The notes under the pieces were generated by a model. The model was not told the origin of the DNA, ran no database searches, and saw nothing but the letters and a program-made list of their open reading frames with translations. Source: Chytridium lagenaria (taxonomy: Eukaryota > Chytridiomycota > Chytridiomycetes > Chytridiales > Chytridiaceae). Taken from it: DNA of 61,778 nucleotides. Each line of letters opens with the position of its first letter. Position 1 is the stretch's first letter. The stretch covers positions 1-61,778 of the forward strand of contig JAHLKC010000186.1 of NCBI GenBank assembly GCA_025449115.1, given 5' to 3'. Both the position numbers and the translations under genes were made by a program. Positions 1-12,361 of this stretch are shown piece after piece.

Positions 1-2051
1 TGGATACCAAAAAAAGGCGTTGATTGCCGAATCTCCATCCCAAGGGTGACGCTGAGAACATCAATACAAATATAAACTGCAGTTCATACCATGAAGAGAT
101 TTTCGCACGCTCGAATAACGCACACGATAAAGCCATTAACGATGACTTGCCACATCCACTTTTCCCATAATGGTGATGATGGACTGACTCTTTTCTTGTC
201 GTATCCAAGCCTCGATTTCATGTTGAAGTTTTTCTCGTTGTTCAACATATCCAACGAGAGGAGACCACATGGATGTTCTCAAATCCTGCGTCGGCGAAAT
301 CTTGTAAACCTCCACTTCCTCGTTTTTCCCCTTCAACCAGAACATACCCAGGCTTTCCACGTGTAAAATGGGAGAAATGTAAGGGAGGAGAGTTTTATGC
401 AGACAATGGCTTCGGTGATGGTTGGGACGGTGAGTAGGCGAGCTGCCGTGTTAACGACATCCCTATTCATATGATCAGTGAAATCTCTAGAATTCATTTT
501 TTTACCAAGTAAGCTCGCTTCACTCCTTGCGTCATTCCCGATTTTTGGTGAAAGAAGATCGCCCGCTGATAGAGATATTATGAACGGTCCAAGATCTCCA
601 TATTCATCATCGCAATGAATTTGTTGACTGCTAAAACGGAATCGACGGTCCACTCTCAATGGGATGAGGAGGCAACCCAAACACGCCATCAATGTTTGTC
701 CTTTATCATCGACTTTATAAAGAAAAGTTTAGATCATAAAAACTTGACATTAACGATACTGAAAACTGCTGAAAAACGCCATTATACATCTCCAGCACCC
801 AATAATGTCTTCACCACCTTCTGCACAGCCTCCAAAGCCGCCGGAAAACAAATCTTTACAACACCACAATCACAAACCGATATTCTGCGTAACTGATATT
901 AAGGTCCTCTGTATTCCGAATTGAGCTCCCGACTGCTTGATACATATCATTCATACGTTCGAGTCGATCTTTTTCAATCGCTTTGGCTGCAGAGAGTTTA
1001 TGCACCATGGAGGAGTTGATGAAATGTTCAATGGGATCGGAGAATGGTGTTCTGGGGATTGAGTCTATTGATGGAGCTTTGTCGTGTTTGAACTTTAACG
1101 AAAGTGTTGTCGCGATAAAGTAGAGATGATGGGGGGTTTTTAAGGAGATGGTTTCCCAACATAGTCGTAATCGTCTCTTCTATAAACACGATATCCGAAT
1201 CCTGCGGGATTCGGGGAAGGTATCAACGAGGTATTCGTAAGTTGTTTTCGACATACTCATTTCATCTAATTAATAAGATTCAACGTTTTTATGTAACCTA
1301 AATCACCTTTTCTCGCAGCTTCAACACATCACCAACTCCTTTAAGAACTCCATCCACAAAATAATCCATTTTCTCGCATCGCCAACAACAACATGCCACC
1401 TCTACCACAGGTATCGGCAATGCAGTTGCAACAATTTCTCGTGCTGACTCGATCGTCGTCGGTCTGTCACTGCTGCGGTTTTGGATTGATTGGATTCTCT
1501 TCGCGGGATGTTTGATGTTGATCACGGTGGAGGGGTATTTTAGCATGATTTGGAGAACGCAAGTTAGGCGCGGAGAGCAATGTGTTTATGGGGTTCGTTG
1601 GGATGTGGGACGGAAGGAGACGAGGAGGGCATCACCGAGGAATTTAATGACATCGCCACCGTTGGAATCAATCACTCTATAATCTTTTACAGGGTAAGCG
1701 CAGATGACGAAATGTCTTAACCCAAACTAAGCGGGCGGCAAACTTACCTTTCCGAGGTAAGTGTTCAAAGAGCAGTGATGAGCTCTGATGCCAATTTCCC
1801 CCACTTTGACTATGAAAGCCAACCCTCATCAGTACATTTCCACTTTATTCCTCACCAGCTCAGATGTCAGCTTACTATACCCGATATATCATTATAGCAA
1901 TGACAGAACTCCTCCTCCACAAACGGAACGCCACATCGAAGTTCTCCAAGACCACTTCCCATTTCACGCGATCCGAGACGAGGTTTCGGATGTATTGAGC
2001 GACGAACGGGGATGCGAGATCAGTGGAGACATGGAGAGTGGTCGCATGCAT
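1..2051 (-). pseudogene. Soluble adenylyl cyclase (ADCY10/sAC-like), frameshifted, partial at left edge
   Basis: Class III nucleotide cyclase of the bicarbonate-sensitive soluble type, which would make cAMP from ATP in the cytosol. Read on the minus strand from an in-frame ATG at 2051. A DISG metal-binding motif (about 1885-1875) sits between two single-base frame breaks. It is followed by KLTSEL, an intron (GT at about 1746, AG before about 1686), and the hallmark GGDVIKFLGDALLVSF (about 1665-1615). Degenerate matches to the end of cyclase domain 1 follow (FVDGVLKGVGDVLKLREK, about 1360-1305). Domain 2 traces are VDDKGQTLMACLG (about 705-665), KIGNDARSEASLLG and VNTAARL (about 545-430). KGKNEEVEVY and a degraded P-loop region (SIITIMGKVD) open the ATPase part at about 340-145, and STPFFG lies at the edge. 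The order matches the two-cyclase-plus-NTPase layout of the family. At least five one-base frame breaks are seen; each could be decay or assembly error. The family call is firm, the functional state is not. Confidence 0.72.
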
Positions 2052-2778
2052 CGGGTTTCCTTTTGGCCGCTCTTGATAGAGGCAGTAAATCTTGGGCTCA
2101 TGGGAATCTGGAACTTATATTTTATACTTGGCTGCCAATCTATCTATCGAGTTTTGCGTAATTATTGCTGCGAGATATAGCATCGAATCGATGGACCGAG
2201 ATTGTATAAAGGAAATTACCTCTGGCTGTGTTTGGGAGCTTGGACCGTCTTTGGATAATATCTGGATCGTGTTAGACATGTTTTTGACCTAAATCACGCC
2301 TTAAGGGTGTTCTCGCATATCTAAAGAACTCGTCTCTCATTTGCATGCGCCGTGTTTAAACAAAATTCACGGTTCACGGTCTATAATGATCACGAGAATC
2401 TAAGAAACTCGCCATTCCCAACTATCTGTTCAGTTATATGGGAATTTTAATATCGTCAAGATATAGACCTTTTCTATATGCGCCAAGACTACACAGCCAG
2501 AGAGATATGGGATGAATCATGAAAGAAACGATCGGTCATGGCAGTATCGACATGAGGCTGTAGTCGCTTTTTCTTGTGCTTGTCCACTTAAATAGATTGT
2601 AAATCGTAAGATCATGGGAATGTGGACCTGACGTGGATGGGCAATCTGTGCTAACCGGTAGGGTATATCTTTGATAGTGTAATTTCGATGAAGCCTCTTC
2701 TTGTCCAAGTCACCGACAGCAATGAGGTTGCAAAAAGCCGCATAAATTTTGTTATCAAATAACAAAAGCAACCAAGCA
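2052..2778. other. Intergenic, no supported gene
   Basis: Between the divergent starts of the cyclase remnant and the methyltransferase remnant. Short open frames on both strands show no recognisable motif and no splice-supported continuation. It probably contains the shared promoter region. Confidence 0.5.
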
Positions 2779-4051
2779 TGGAAGAAGCGCAGCAAACATG
2801 GGATTCATGATGGACATTGTCTTGGACGATGGAATCCCAAGCCGTTACACAGGCAAGTCCCCACACTTCTTCTCTTGGATCCTCTTACCAGCCTTCCTTT
2901 TCAAATGCAGCCACCAAGCTTGACTCTTTGAGCATCTCCCTTGTCTCCAGAGACCACACCGCCGACTTTCTCGCCCAAAGCTCGGTCTTCACGCTCCATA
3001 CCTCTACCGTCTCCTCCGTTTCGTTTCAACAACAGGCGCCATCCAACTTCACGCGACCGTACCTTTTCTTTAACAAAGCGGGTACCGTCATGCAAAAGAA
3101 CCATCCCATGTCGTACGGGTAAGTACGGGGGGTTGTTTCTAAAGGTTTTCATCATGAATCAAAAAAAAAACGCTGAATGGGGTTTAGGCATGACATTGAT
3201 GGAGGAGTCTATCCAGCATCGACGGACTTGGGAGCATTTGGAGAGGTGATTAGGGAGGGACCAAATGGGTTGACGGGGTTTGCGAGGGCTTATGGGAAAC
3301 CTTGGTGGAAATGTTGTTTAGCGATGAAGCCTACACGGCGATCGTTAATGAAGGCATGGCATCGTTCACTGCGGTAACTTTGGTACACTCAATGGAGCTA
3401 ATTGGTGTAGATGGGAATCAATTTGCGCTTCAAGCCTTTGACTGGTCGACCGTCATGACTGTTGTTGATCTTGGAGGTATAAGCAGATGATACGGGGGAA
3501 GGGGATGATGTTCTGAATGAGTTTTAAGGAAACGAAGGACATTGCTTGCGGCTATCGCTAAAGCGAATTCGAATGTGTCGGGATACGTTCTTGATGTTCC
3601 ACCCGTGATTGCCAACAGCAAGGTCCCGGAGACGTTTGGGGTTGCGGACCGTGTTCGACTTGTCGGTGGTGATTTCTTCACGTCAGATCAAATCGAGGCA
3701 GCGGATGTCTACATGATGAACATATTCTTCACGGTAAAGCGAGTATGTCGATGCAACATATTGACCACGCTATGTATAGATTGGTCTGATGATGAATGTG
3801 TTGTGATTTTGAAAAACATTTATGAAAAGGCGCCGGCTCATGCGAGGATTGTGAACTTTGATTTCATGGTTCCTGGACCTGGACAACCGGATAATGGATC
3901 GATGGGGCTGGATGTTCATATGATGCGGCGGTGAGTGGGAGGGATCGGGAGGAGGTGGAATGAGGGAGCTTTTTGGGAGGGCGGGGTGGAAGATTATAAA
4001 GTGTGTACGGTCGCCGTCGCCGTTGGCGATGGTTGAGGCCGTTAAAGCTTA
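2779..4051 (+). pseudogene. SAM-dependent O-methyltransferase (Methyltransf_2/COMT-like), frameshifted
   Basis: Class I plant-type O-methyltransferase fold, which transfers a methyl group from S-adenosylmethionine to a small hydroxylated substrate; the substrate cannot be told. The N-terminal dimerisation-type region ends at TVMQKNHPMSYG (about 3087-3118). An intron (3119-3187) is followed by DIDGGVYPASTDLG. The SAM-binding motif VVDLGG (about 3460-3476) is split by an intron (3477-3528) and continues as GH/LAAIAKAN. Next come DVPPVI, DRVRLVGGDFF, YMMNIFF/DWSDDE (intron between), and a C-terminal RELFGRAGWKII...MVEAVKA ending in TAG at 4049-4051. At least four single-base frame breaks occur, each explained by one base missing from a short run (for example at about 3304, 3545, 3729 and 3952). 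Read with those four bases restored, it resembles a complete member of about 350 residues. It is either a recent pseudogene or an intact gene with assembly errors. An unresolved 5' exon leaves the start uncertain. Confidence 0.75.
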
Positions 4052-6999
4052 GATGTTTTTGAATCTCACGTTGGATATATAATAATATTTGTCTCGCACT
4101 TTTACTGCCTGTCAGCAGTTCGACTTGGTCAATGTTTTGTGCTTACAATAGATACAAACAAAGATAATCGATACGTCATGGTTGTGTAAATCATTCCTCA
4201 CATGTTTGTTTTAATTACGGTTACCGCCGGTTTGAAGAGACACAAAACCAAGGGGTTTTTTGGGTTAGTGGGTGAGTTTACCGCTTAATTCTGTTTGACA
4301 TTTGAAGGTGCCATTGTGCGGTCATGATTATTCATTGCTGCGGATATCCATAACGTATCTTTAATAATGAAAATGTTTTTAAAACTTTTATGTATGTAGA
4401 ATAAAATATTATTATTTGATAGGTATGAATATAACATGTAAGGTACTCTGATTATAAGACAGAGTCGGGTAATTAATTATATGTAGATAGAAAAAGGGAT
4501 GACGGCCTTGTTACCCATCTGTTTCATGTCCTCATTTAAACAGCAATACAGTATATAAATATATATGTATGACGGCGTCCATCATCATCATCATTAATTC
4601 ATCATTGTCATCATCATCATCATCATGATCTAAACAAACAAATAAATAAATAAATAAATAAATATATTATAATAACATAAATATAATAGAAGTAAATAAA
4701 AGTAGTAGTAGTAAAAGCAATAAGCCCAAAGCAGAAGGTTGCATAAACAAACGTGCTGTAAAGAAGCATTCTGATTTGACTGTATAATCAGGAGTGGACT
4801 TGTGTCTGTGTAACATTATTACCATATTATGTAATTATTATTATTACATAGCACTCTAATAATGTAATATTCTGTTAGAGAGGCTATTTTTTAATAGTAA
4901 TAATATAATAGTATTATTTTTAGCCATTCCATTCCCTTTCCACCCTTCATAATAATGTATATATATTAATAATGTCAATATATTAATATTATTACTTATT
5001 ATTCTCTCTCCCTTTTTCTCTCTATTATTAAAAAGTACTCATGCGCCTCGTTATCAACTACCTATTACTAGCATATATTAACACACTTCATATTCCTGAA
5101 ATAGTCTTTTGAGGTAATGTTACACATTAATGGGTAAGACTATCAAAGGTAATAGTATTAATAAATAGTAAAAGAATAAATAAATATAATCATTCATCAT
5201 TTATTATTAATTAAGGAAAGCCCATGTGTCAAGCTGTTCAAGGTGCTTCTTCCTTTTATTTAATATTTATTCGTGGGCATCTCATCGAGAGGCAGTTCAA
5301 ATTCCATAATGCAATCACCTCAGCATCACACACACGTTCAAGCCCGAGCCTCCATCTTTATTCTTCATCATCAAATGCATCCGCAGCAACCATCTAGGCA
5401 TCTCTGTTACCTACCTACCTCTCTCTCACAAACACCCCGCGTCGGTCATTGACACATCTCATTTAGATGATTCCATAGCCTGTTATAACGGCCGTCCTAC
5501 TCTGGCTTTCTCATTTAACTCATCAAAAGCGGCCTAATAATACATTTCATCATCAACAATGTTTCAGCTTATATTTATTCAACGGTACGGTTGCAATACG
5601 GGCGCGGAGGGGTCAATGGCGCCTCAACAGACCGTTGTTTGTTGTTGTTGTTTCAGAATTATATTTTTGGGACACCAATCAGATGTGTGAGGGACACCCT
5701 TTGTAATTAGCTTTTGATGGACATGAAACACGGTATGACGGAAGTCGAGAGAGGGCTTTTTCGCTGGAACTGATTGTTGATCCAAACCTCTCTTAGTCAA
5801 TAAAGGTTATGTAGGTGGAAGTGAAGGTGTTGACGTACCATATTAGTATTTAAGAGACGCCAAAACTGTAAATTGACACGACGATCCATATAAATACGTG
5901 ACGAGCAAGCCGCAGGAGAGGACAGAGTTGTCCCATAAGAGATGCAGTATTTTTAAGTTTGTTTGCTTATCGCATGGTGCTTTGAGTTTAAGCGCGTACT
6001 TGACGTATGATTAAGCTTTTAAGGTGATGGTTTGGGGTGGGGGGGATCGCCCTTGCAATGAGAGGTGAGAGATGGCAAAAATTTCATTTTTACAAAAAGA
6101 CGTCCCTTGAAGCGGAGTGATGGATGGGTATTCATAACTCTAAAAAGTTTGATGGATAAAGGTGGGTTGGGTAAGCAGGTGCGATGGCGCCGATCATGCG
6201 TAGTGAATGTGATGGTTGAGAAATGGAAGAAGGATGACGGATGTTTGTGTGTGTGTGTATTTATCTGAGAGCCATTCCGTCGTCATTGATACCTAACATA
6301 CAGAAGCCCGATAGCAGATCGGATGAATTTACAACAGTAATAATATGTAAAAAAGGGTGAAAAGAAAAGAGATAAAAGAAAAGAGAAGAAAGGCAAGGCG
6401 CGTCCATCATCATCACCATTAATTATTATTATTAAAATATCCCTTTATTCATTCAATCATCATAGTATTATCATATATTCATCATTCATCATCATCTCAG
6501 CATCTCTCCCTCTTTTCTCTTCTCTTTCTCTTTACCTGATAATTCCATTTGTACTACATTCAAGCATTATTGGCAAACTGATGGGCTGCTGTGATAAGCA
6601 TCCACTTACAGAGGTTCAAACACATAAAGAATTATAAAAATAAAATAATTATTATTTTTATTTATTTATTTTAATTTCAATTATTATTATATAAATAATA
6701 AAAAAGGAGCTCGGAATCCCTTTTATCCCATTGGCCGCCTTGAACAACAAACTGGACGCCCACTAATAGAAATAGAATAATTCACCCACTAACTATCTAT
6801 TAACTAATTAATTAGTATTTCCTATATATTCAACAGCACCCCCCCTTACATTCAACTCCCACATCCAACCAACCTCTTTATCGCATTCCCCATTTTGGTC
6901 CCATCTTTTTTTCTTTCTTTCTTTCTTTTCTTTCTCACCCATCACCCACCGTCCATCATATCCCGTCTCATCTGAGGACCATTCCTTCACACCGTCAAC
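4052..6999. other. AT-rich intergenic and 5' region of the H+-ATPase
   Basis: About 2.9 kb without a credible gene. Composition is strongly AT-rich, with runs of (AAAT)n, (ATT)n and (CATCAT)n. Two separate stretches (about 4570-4630 and 6395-6440) share a 'cgtccatcatcatca-attaatt' theme. A long TTTC/CTTT tract near 6905-6940 lies just before the H+-ATPase start and is typical of a strong fungal promoter or 5' UTR. The small frame at 6065-6268 has no recognisable content. Confidence 0.5.
4573..4672. repeat. Microsatellites (CATCAT)n and (AAAT)n
   Basis: Interrupted CAT trinucleotide repeats at about 4578-4628 are followed by uninterrupted AAAT tetranucleotide repeats at about 4640-4665, in AT-rich noncoding DNA. 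Confidence 0.8.
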
Positions 7000-9900
7000 A
7001 TGACAAAAGACGAAGTCGTTGGTGAGTAGTTTTACGCCGAGCCATAGTCATTCCTCCTCCTCCTCTTTGTACTCGTTGTCTGTTCCAATCCATATTGCCT
7101 CCCCCCTCTGCTGCTGGATGGGTTAGTAAGAGTACGAGGAGCTAGAAGATGTGGAGTCATCTTTTGCGAGTTCATTGTTTGCAGTGATGAATAATGGGTG
7201 GGGAAGCAAATCCTATCGAGTATGGATACTGGCGCCATTGAACTTGGCAGTGCTGGGACCCGGCATGCCTTCGGATGGGATGGTGCGAAAGGTGAAGATC
7301 GGACGAAATCTGTTGCTTTTTGAAGGTTTTCGCTACACTTCATACAGCTCGTTCATTCTTTTTTTGTAATCGTTTTGGCCTGTTCATTTCATTCCACATC
7401 CCCTTTTGCTTGATGTTTGGGCTTTCTTTTCTTTTGTAAAGCCATTTACTTTCCTGCCATGTTTTCTTTGACGAGCTCATTCTTTTCCCTTTTTCTTCTA
7501 CTTTTTTTGTTTCTATATTTCTTTCTTCGGTTTGATGACGGTTGGGACGAACGATGCTGAGAGACGGCTGAGAGAGATGTGACGTCTCTAGAGGAGACGG
7601 GAAGCTTTCTCTTGCATCCGGGCTTTTTTGCTTTCGAATTTTTGGATTTTTTCTCCGTAGGCTTTTGTACTCCCGTTTTGCAATATTGTGGGGGATAAGG
7701 AAAGATGCTTCGACATGATTGGGCGGCAGATTGTGGCGTATCGGATATACAAATATTCCGCACTTGTAGACTGACATTGCTTTTCGCACACTGGCCTAAT
7801 CATCGTTTTTGCAGAGGTTGCAAAACCTGTGGACAACAAGCATGACCACCACTCCACCGTCAAGATGGAGGAGGCTGTCCATGTCGAAGTTACTGATGAC
7901 ATTGACCCCGAGTTGCAAAAGTACCTTGATACCGAGCCCCTTTCCGGTCTCACTGATGCCCAGGTCGCTGAGCGTCTTGAGAAGTTTGGCCACAACGAGA
8001 TTCCTGAGAAGAAGTCCAACCCCTTCTTGAAGTTCCTTTCCTACTTCCTCGGCCCTATCTCCTACCTTCTTGAGATTGCCACCATCCTGTCCGCTGTCTT
8101 CGAGCACTGGATTGATTTTGGTATCTTGCTTTTCGTGTTGATCGCCAACGCTTGCATTGGTTTCTTTGAGGAGGCCCGTGCCGAGTCTGCCCTCGATGCC
8201 CTCAAGAACACACTCGCTCTCCGTTCCCGTTGCTGGCGTAACGGCAAGCTCGTTGAAGTCGAGTCCGTTGACCTTGTTCCTGGTGACATTATTGCCCTCC
8301 GTCTTGGTGACATTGTCCCTGCTGATTGCCAGCTTTTGGGTATCGGTGTCACTGGTGAAGTTACTGAAGGTACTCTCCTTATCGACCAGGCTGCCCTCAC
8401 TGGTGAGTCGCTCCCCGTCAACAAGGCCAAGGGTGCCACCGCCTACTCGTCCTCCATCGTCAAGCAGGGTCAGATGCTCGCCATGGTCACCAAGACTGGT
8501 ATCCACACTTACATCGGTCGCGCTGCCAACTTGATTGCTGTCACTATTGAGGAGGGTCACTTCCAGAAGATTGTCAACGCTATCGGTAACTTCCTTATCA
8601 TCATCACTGTGGTATGTAGCCGATTTCCCACTTTCCTACGCGAAGTTTCATGCTCTACTTCACGCTAACGTCTTCCCATAATTAGGTCATGGTTATCATT
8701 ATTTTCTTCACCTTGGTGTTCGCTCTCAAGCCCCAGACCGACAGCATTGGCAGCCGTGTCCGTTATGGTCTTATTGAGGTCCTCACTTTAACCGTTGCCG
8801 CTATTCCTGTTGGTCTGCCCACCGTTCTTTCAGTTACCATGGCTGTTGGTGCTTCCCAGCTCGCCAAGAAGAAGGTTATTGTCAAGCGTCTCCCTGCCAT
8901 TGAAGAACTTGCTTCCGTCTCCATTCTCTGCTCCGACAAGACCGGTACTCTTACCCTCAACGAGCTCACCTTTGACGTGCCCTACCTTTCCAAGAAGGGC
9001 AGCACCCCCAAGAACTTTGTTGGCACTGGCGAGTCTTACACCGAGCAGGACCTCCTCCTTGCCGCTTTCTTTGCCTCTGAGCCCGGAGCCCAGGATGCCA
9101 TTGAGTCTGCTGTTCGTTTCGCTGCCAACGAGCGTGTTGAGATCCTCAGCTCCCGTAGCGAGGCTGACCACCAAATTCCCGGATACAAGGTCAACGGTTT
9201 CATCCCCTTCAACCCCAACTCCAAGTACACTGAGGCCACTGTCACTGACCTTTCCACTGGCAAGAAGTTCCGCTGCATCAAGGGTGCTCCCCAGGTCATT
9301 GTCTCTATGGTTGGCGGTCACGATGAAGCCACTGTTGCTGTCAATGACTTTGCCAGACGTGGTCTCCGTGCCCTTGGTGTTGCCCGCACTATCGATGAGG
9401 AGATGACCAAGTTTGAGATGATTGGTATGATTTCTCTCTTGGACCCTCCCCGTCCCGACTCTGCCATCACCATCAAGGAGTGCAATGAGCTCGGTGTTTC
9501 CGTCAAGATGATTACCGGTGACCAACAGATCATTGCTAAGGAGGTTGCCCACCGTCTCGGTATGCAGAGGACCATTTTGGATGCCCACAAGCTCATGGAC
9601 CCCAGCCTCAACGAGGACGAGCTCACTGACCGTGTTGTCAAGGCTGATGGTTTCGCCCAGGTCATTCCCGAGCACAAGTACAAGGTCGTTGAGCTTCTCC
9701 AGAGGCGTGGATACCTTGTTGGTATGACTGGTGACGGTGTGAACGATGCTCCCGCTCTTAAGAAGGCCAACGTTGGTATTGCCGTCGAAGGCTGCACTGA
9801 CGCTGCCCGTTCCGCCTCTGACATCGTCCTTCTCGCTTCTGGTCTTAACACTATTGTCGACGGTATCAAGACTTCCCGTGCCATTTTCCAGCGTATGAGG

Positions 9901-10816
9901 TCTTACGCCCTCTACCGTATCGCCTCCACCATCCACTTCTTGCTCTTCTTCTTCATCACCATCTTGGCGTTCAACTTCTCGCTCCCCCCTCTCCTCCTTA
10001 TCTTGATCGCTGTGCTTAACGATGCCGCCACCCTTGTCATCTCTGTCGACAATGCCCGTATCTCAAACCGCCCCGACAAGTGGCGTCTTGGTCAGCTCAT
10101 GACGCTCTCTTTCGTTCTCGGTGTCTTGCTCATGGTTATCTCGTTCGGCCACTTCTTTGTCGCCAAGGATGTGTTTGGCCTGAACATTAAGGAAGACTTT
10201 GGCGAGAATGTGACCAAGGAGTTCAAGGAGGAGATGTTGAGGCAGCGTGGTGTCGTGCAAACCATTATGTACTTGCAGATTTCTTCTTGCCCTCACTTTG
10301 TCATTTTCTCGACTCGTGTCCCTACCTGGTTCTGGTCCAGTTTTACCGTCGTGGGTGTTCACCATTGCCGTCGCTGGTACCCAGGTGTTTGCTATGCTTA
10401 TGTCCATCTTTGGTATCAAGGCTTTCGAGGCCACCGCTATGTAAGTTACTTACTTTTCCTTTTTACGTCCTGTTACATGTTTTGACTCTCTTTTCTTCTT
10501 TTCCAGTGGATGGGGCTGGGGTCTCGGTGTTATGGGTATCTCCACCGTTGCCTTTATGGTTCTCGACGTTGTCAAGGTTCTTGTTATCCGCTACTGGTCC
10601 TTTGAGTTGACTGCCCGTCTCTGGCCCTCCAAGAGCCGCACTGCCGAGCTTGCTCGCCGTAAGCTTAACAAGGCACGCTTGATCCGCGTCCAGGCTTCCG
10701 TCGCCAAGGTTCGCAAGGTGTTGAGGATGACCACTGCCCTTGTTGCCTGGAAGGCGTCCACTCACAAGAAGCTTGTTGTTGCCGCCAGTAGCGAGACTGT
10801 CGTTGAGGTGAAGTGA
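7000..10816 (+). CDS. PMA1: Plasma-membrane H+-transporting P-type ATPase (P3A)
   Basis: P3A proton pump that uses ATP to export H+ and energise nutrient uptake across the plasma membrane. Four exons are supported: 7000-7021 (MTKDEVV), 7815-8611, 8686-10440 and 10507-10816, with introns 7022-7814, 8612-8685 and 10441-10506. About 960 residues, usual for the family. Visible motifs: TGES (about residues 203-206), the phosphorylation loop CSDKTGTLT with Asp about 357, KGAPQ (nucleotide binding), MITGDQ, and GDGVNDAP with Asp about 623. Membrane helices follow. Near the C-terminal membrane part the frame breaks once inside four Ts at 10341-10344. With three Ts the protein reads FWSSLPSWVF, closely matching the family, and continues through exon 4; as given, it would run out of frame to a stop at 10485. 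The tail is basic (residues about 895-960) and probably regulatory. Codon use is strongly biased (C-ending codons), as expected for high expression. Family call is very secure; the frameshift is probably an assembly error. Confidence 0.95.
7022..7814 (+). other. Long first intron of the H+-ATPase gene
   Basis: A 793-base GT-AG intron after only seven codons, much longer than the 60-80 base introns elsewhere in this gene. Its phase joins GTT G to AG GTT exactly. It is T-rich on the coding strand, and no gene is supported inside it. Its size and position are compatible with an intronic enhancer. Confidence 0.75.
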
Positions 10817-12361
10817 GGAGGGAGTCGTGTTGTGTGTGTTTCTATCTTCTTTTCTTACTGTTTCTCTCAACGCCCCCTTGCCACTTTCTATTCTATTCGT
10901 TTTCCCCGCCTATCTCTTATCCCGACTATACACTTGAGTGTACCCTGTCCCTCTCCACTGTGCTAGGGGTGAATGATTGTCTTTGCAGGCTTTAGCTCCC
11001 TTTTTTCCATTCTAGTTCTTGTTTATAATTTTTTTTTTTTTCTGACACTGGTCGCCTGACTGTGGGCGGTCTTTGTTATTTATTTTCCTTCCCCTGTTAT
11101 GTGTGTGGACTGGAGATGTGGCTCGCGCTGGCCTTTATCAACTTTATGGTGTGATGCCCCTCCCCCCCTTTCTTTTTTTGTTCGTTATTTGCGTCAAGAA
11201 TAGTGCAGTTTTTCGTTCGTTCTAATGACTTGCTTTCTATCTCTTTTGATGATGATGATGAAGAGATTTTACACACTTTACGGTTTTGGGGTTTTTTTAC
11301 TTTCTTGTATGGGACAACATCTGCTTACATTCACTCTTGCCTTTATCCATTACTGGTACACCCCTTCCTCTACATCACCTACCTTACCGACTTAATCCAC
11401 CTTTTCTTATTCTTTTTATCTTGTGAGTGGGGGGGTGTTCAAGTGTGGTGGGGGGATGGTGGTTGTTTCTCTTTTAGAAAGACGGTGTTCCTTTGTGACG
11501 TACTTTCTATGCGTGTAGATTTTGTGCTTTGCCTCTTTGTTTTTTGTTTCATTCGGGTTTTCGATAAAAGTTATGGATTATAAAAGACCTCGTTCAAAAT
11601 ATGTGGATGTGTGTTTGTTTGGTTGGTGTAAAGGGGGGTTTGGTGTGTATGAGGAATGGGAAGATTCGGAGTGGGTGGATGATGGACTTACCTTGCATAT
11701 TGTGAGTGAGGTTACCATGTTGGTAAGTTGAGATGGTGGCTGAAAGTGCGCTCACATCCCAGTACTCCACCATGCCTTCCTTGAGATGGCATGAGCCAAG
11801 TACACCATGAATAGGTTGAGCGACGATGCATCAACTCAAGACAAAGGGAGGAGTCGAGGACTCCATCGACGCAACGACCATGTAACAAAAGGTTGGAGAC
11901 GAGAGGAAAGCGGAAAGTGGGGGATGGTTCCCGATACCCTCTTTTTATCTTGAAATGATTTTTGGGAAAACCTTATGCTTTGAGAAACCTTATTTTTCTG
12001 ATGGGGCGGTGGTTGAAAATGAAATGAGTTTGACGTGTGACGTGGAAACTTTGTTTTGGAGGGGATTTGGGGCATGGGGTGTCAATGACCACGTCTATGG
12101 TTGAGAGCGCGGACTGCTGATATGAGGATAAACGTCAAGCGTCGAAAGAAGGAGAACAATTTCAGGGACGAAGAGGGAGTAACTTAACTAGGGAGCGTTA
12201 AATCATAAAGTAAAAAAGAACGCGACGCGTCGAGATGTGGAGAGAAAACAACGGACGTTGACCTAGGAGAAAACACCAAAAGAAATAAAACAACCGAGGC
12301 AAATCTTAAAAGCACGCAAACCAACACATTATCTATTACTTCAAAACTATTTCCGCAAACT
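10817..12361. other. Intergenic between convergent genes
   Basis: 3' region shared by the H+-ATPase (plus) and the Kre9/Knh1-like gene (minus). It is T-rich with poly-T runs (about 11028-11042) and G-runs. Open frames at 11203-11583 and 11836-12075 look non-coding. No RNA gene recognised. Confidence 0.5.

Noticed and set aside
1..366. Amidase/FAAH-type remnant (REKLQHEIEAW resembles a fatty-acid amide hydrolase segment)
   Set aside because: Upstream cyclase motifs in the same order and strand show this is the linker and start of the NTPase part of a soluble adenylyl cyclase.
1788..2180. 130-codon plus-strand frame
   Set aside because: Opposite the first cyclase domain remnant, which has clear family motifs on the minus strand.
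7796..8560. 254-codon antisense frame opposite the H+-ATPase
   Set aside because: Shadow of the highly biased codon use of the pump gene; the same applies to the 368-codon antisense frame at 8830-9936.
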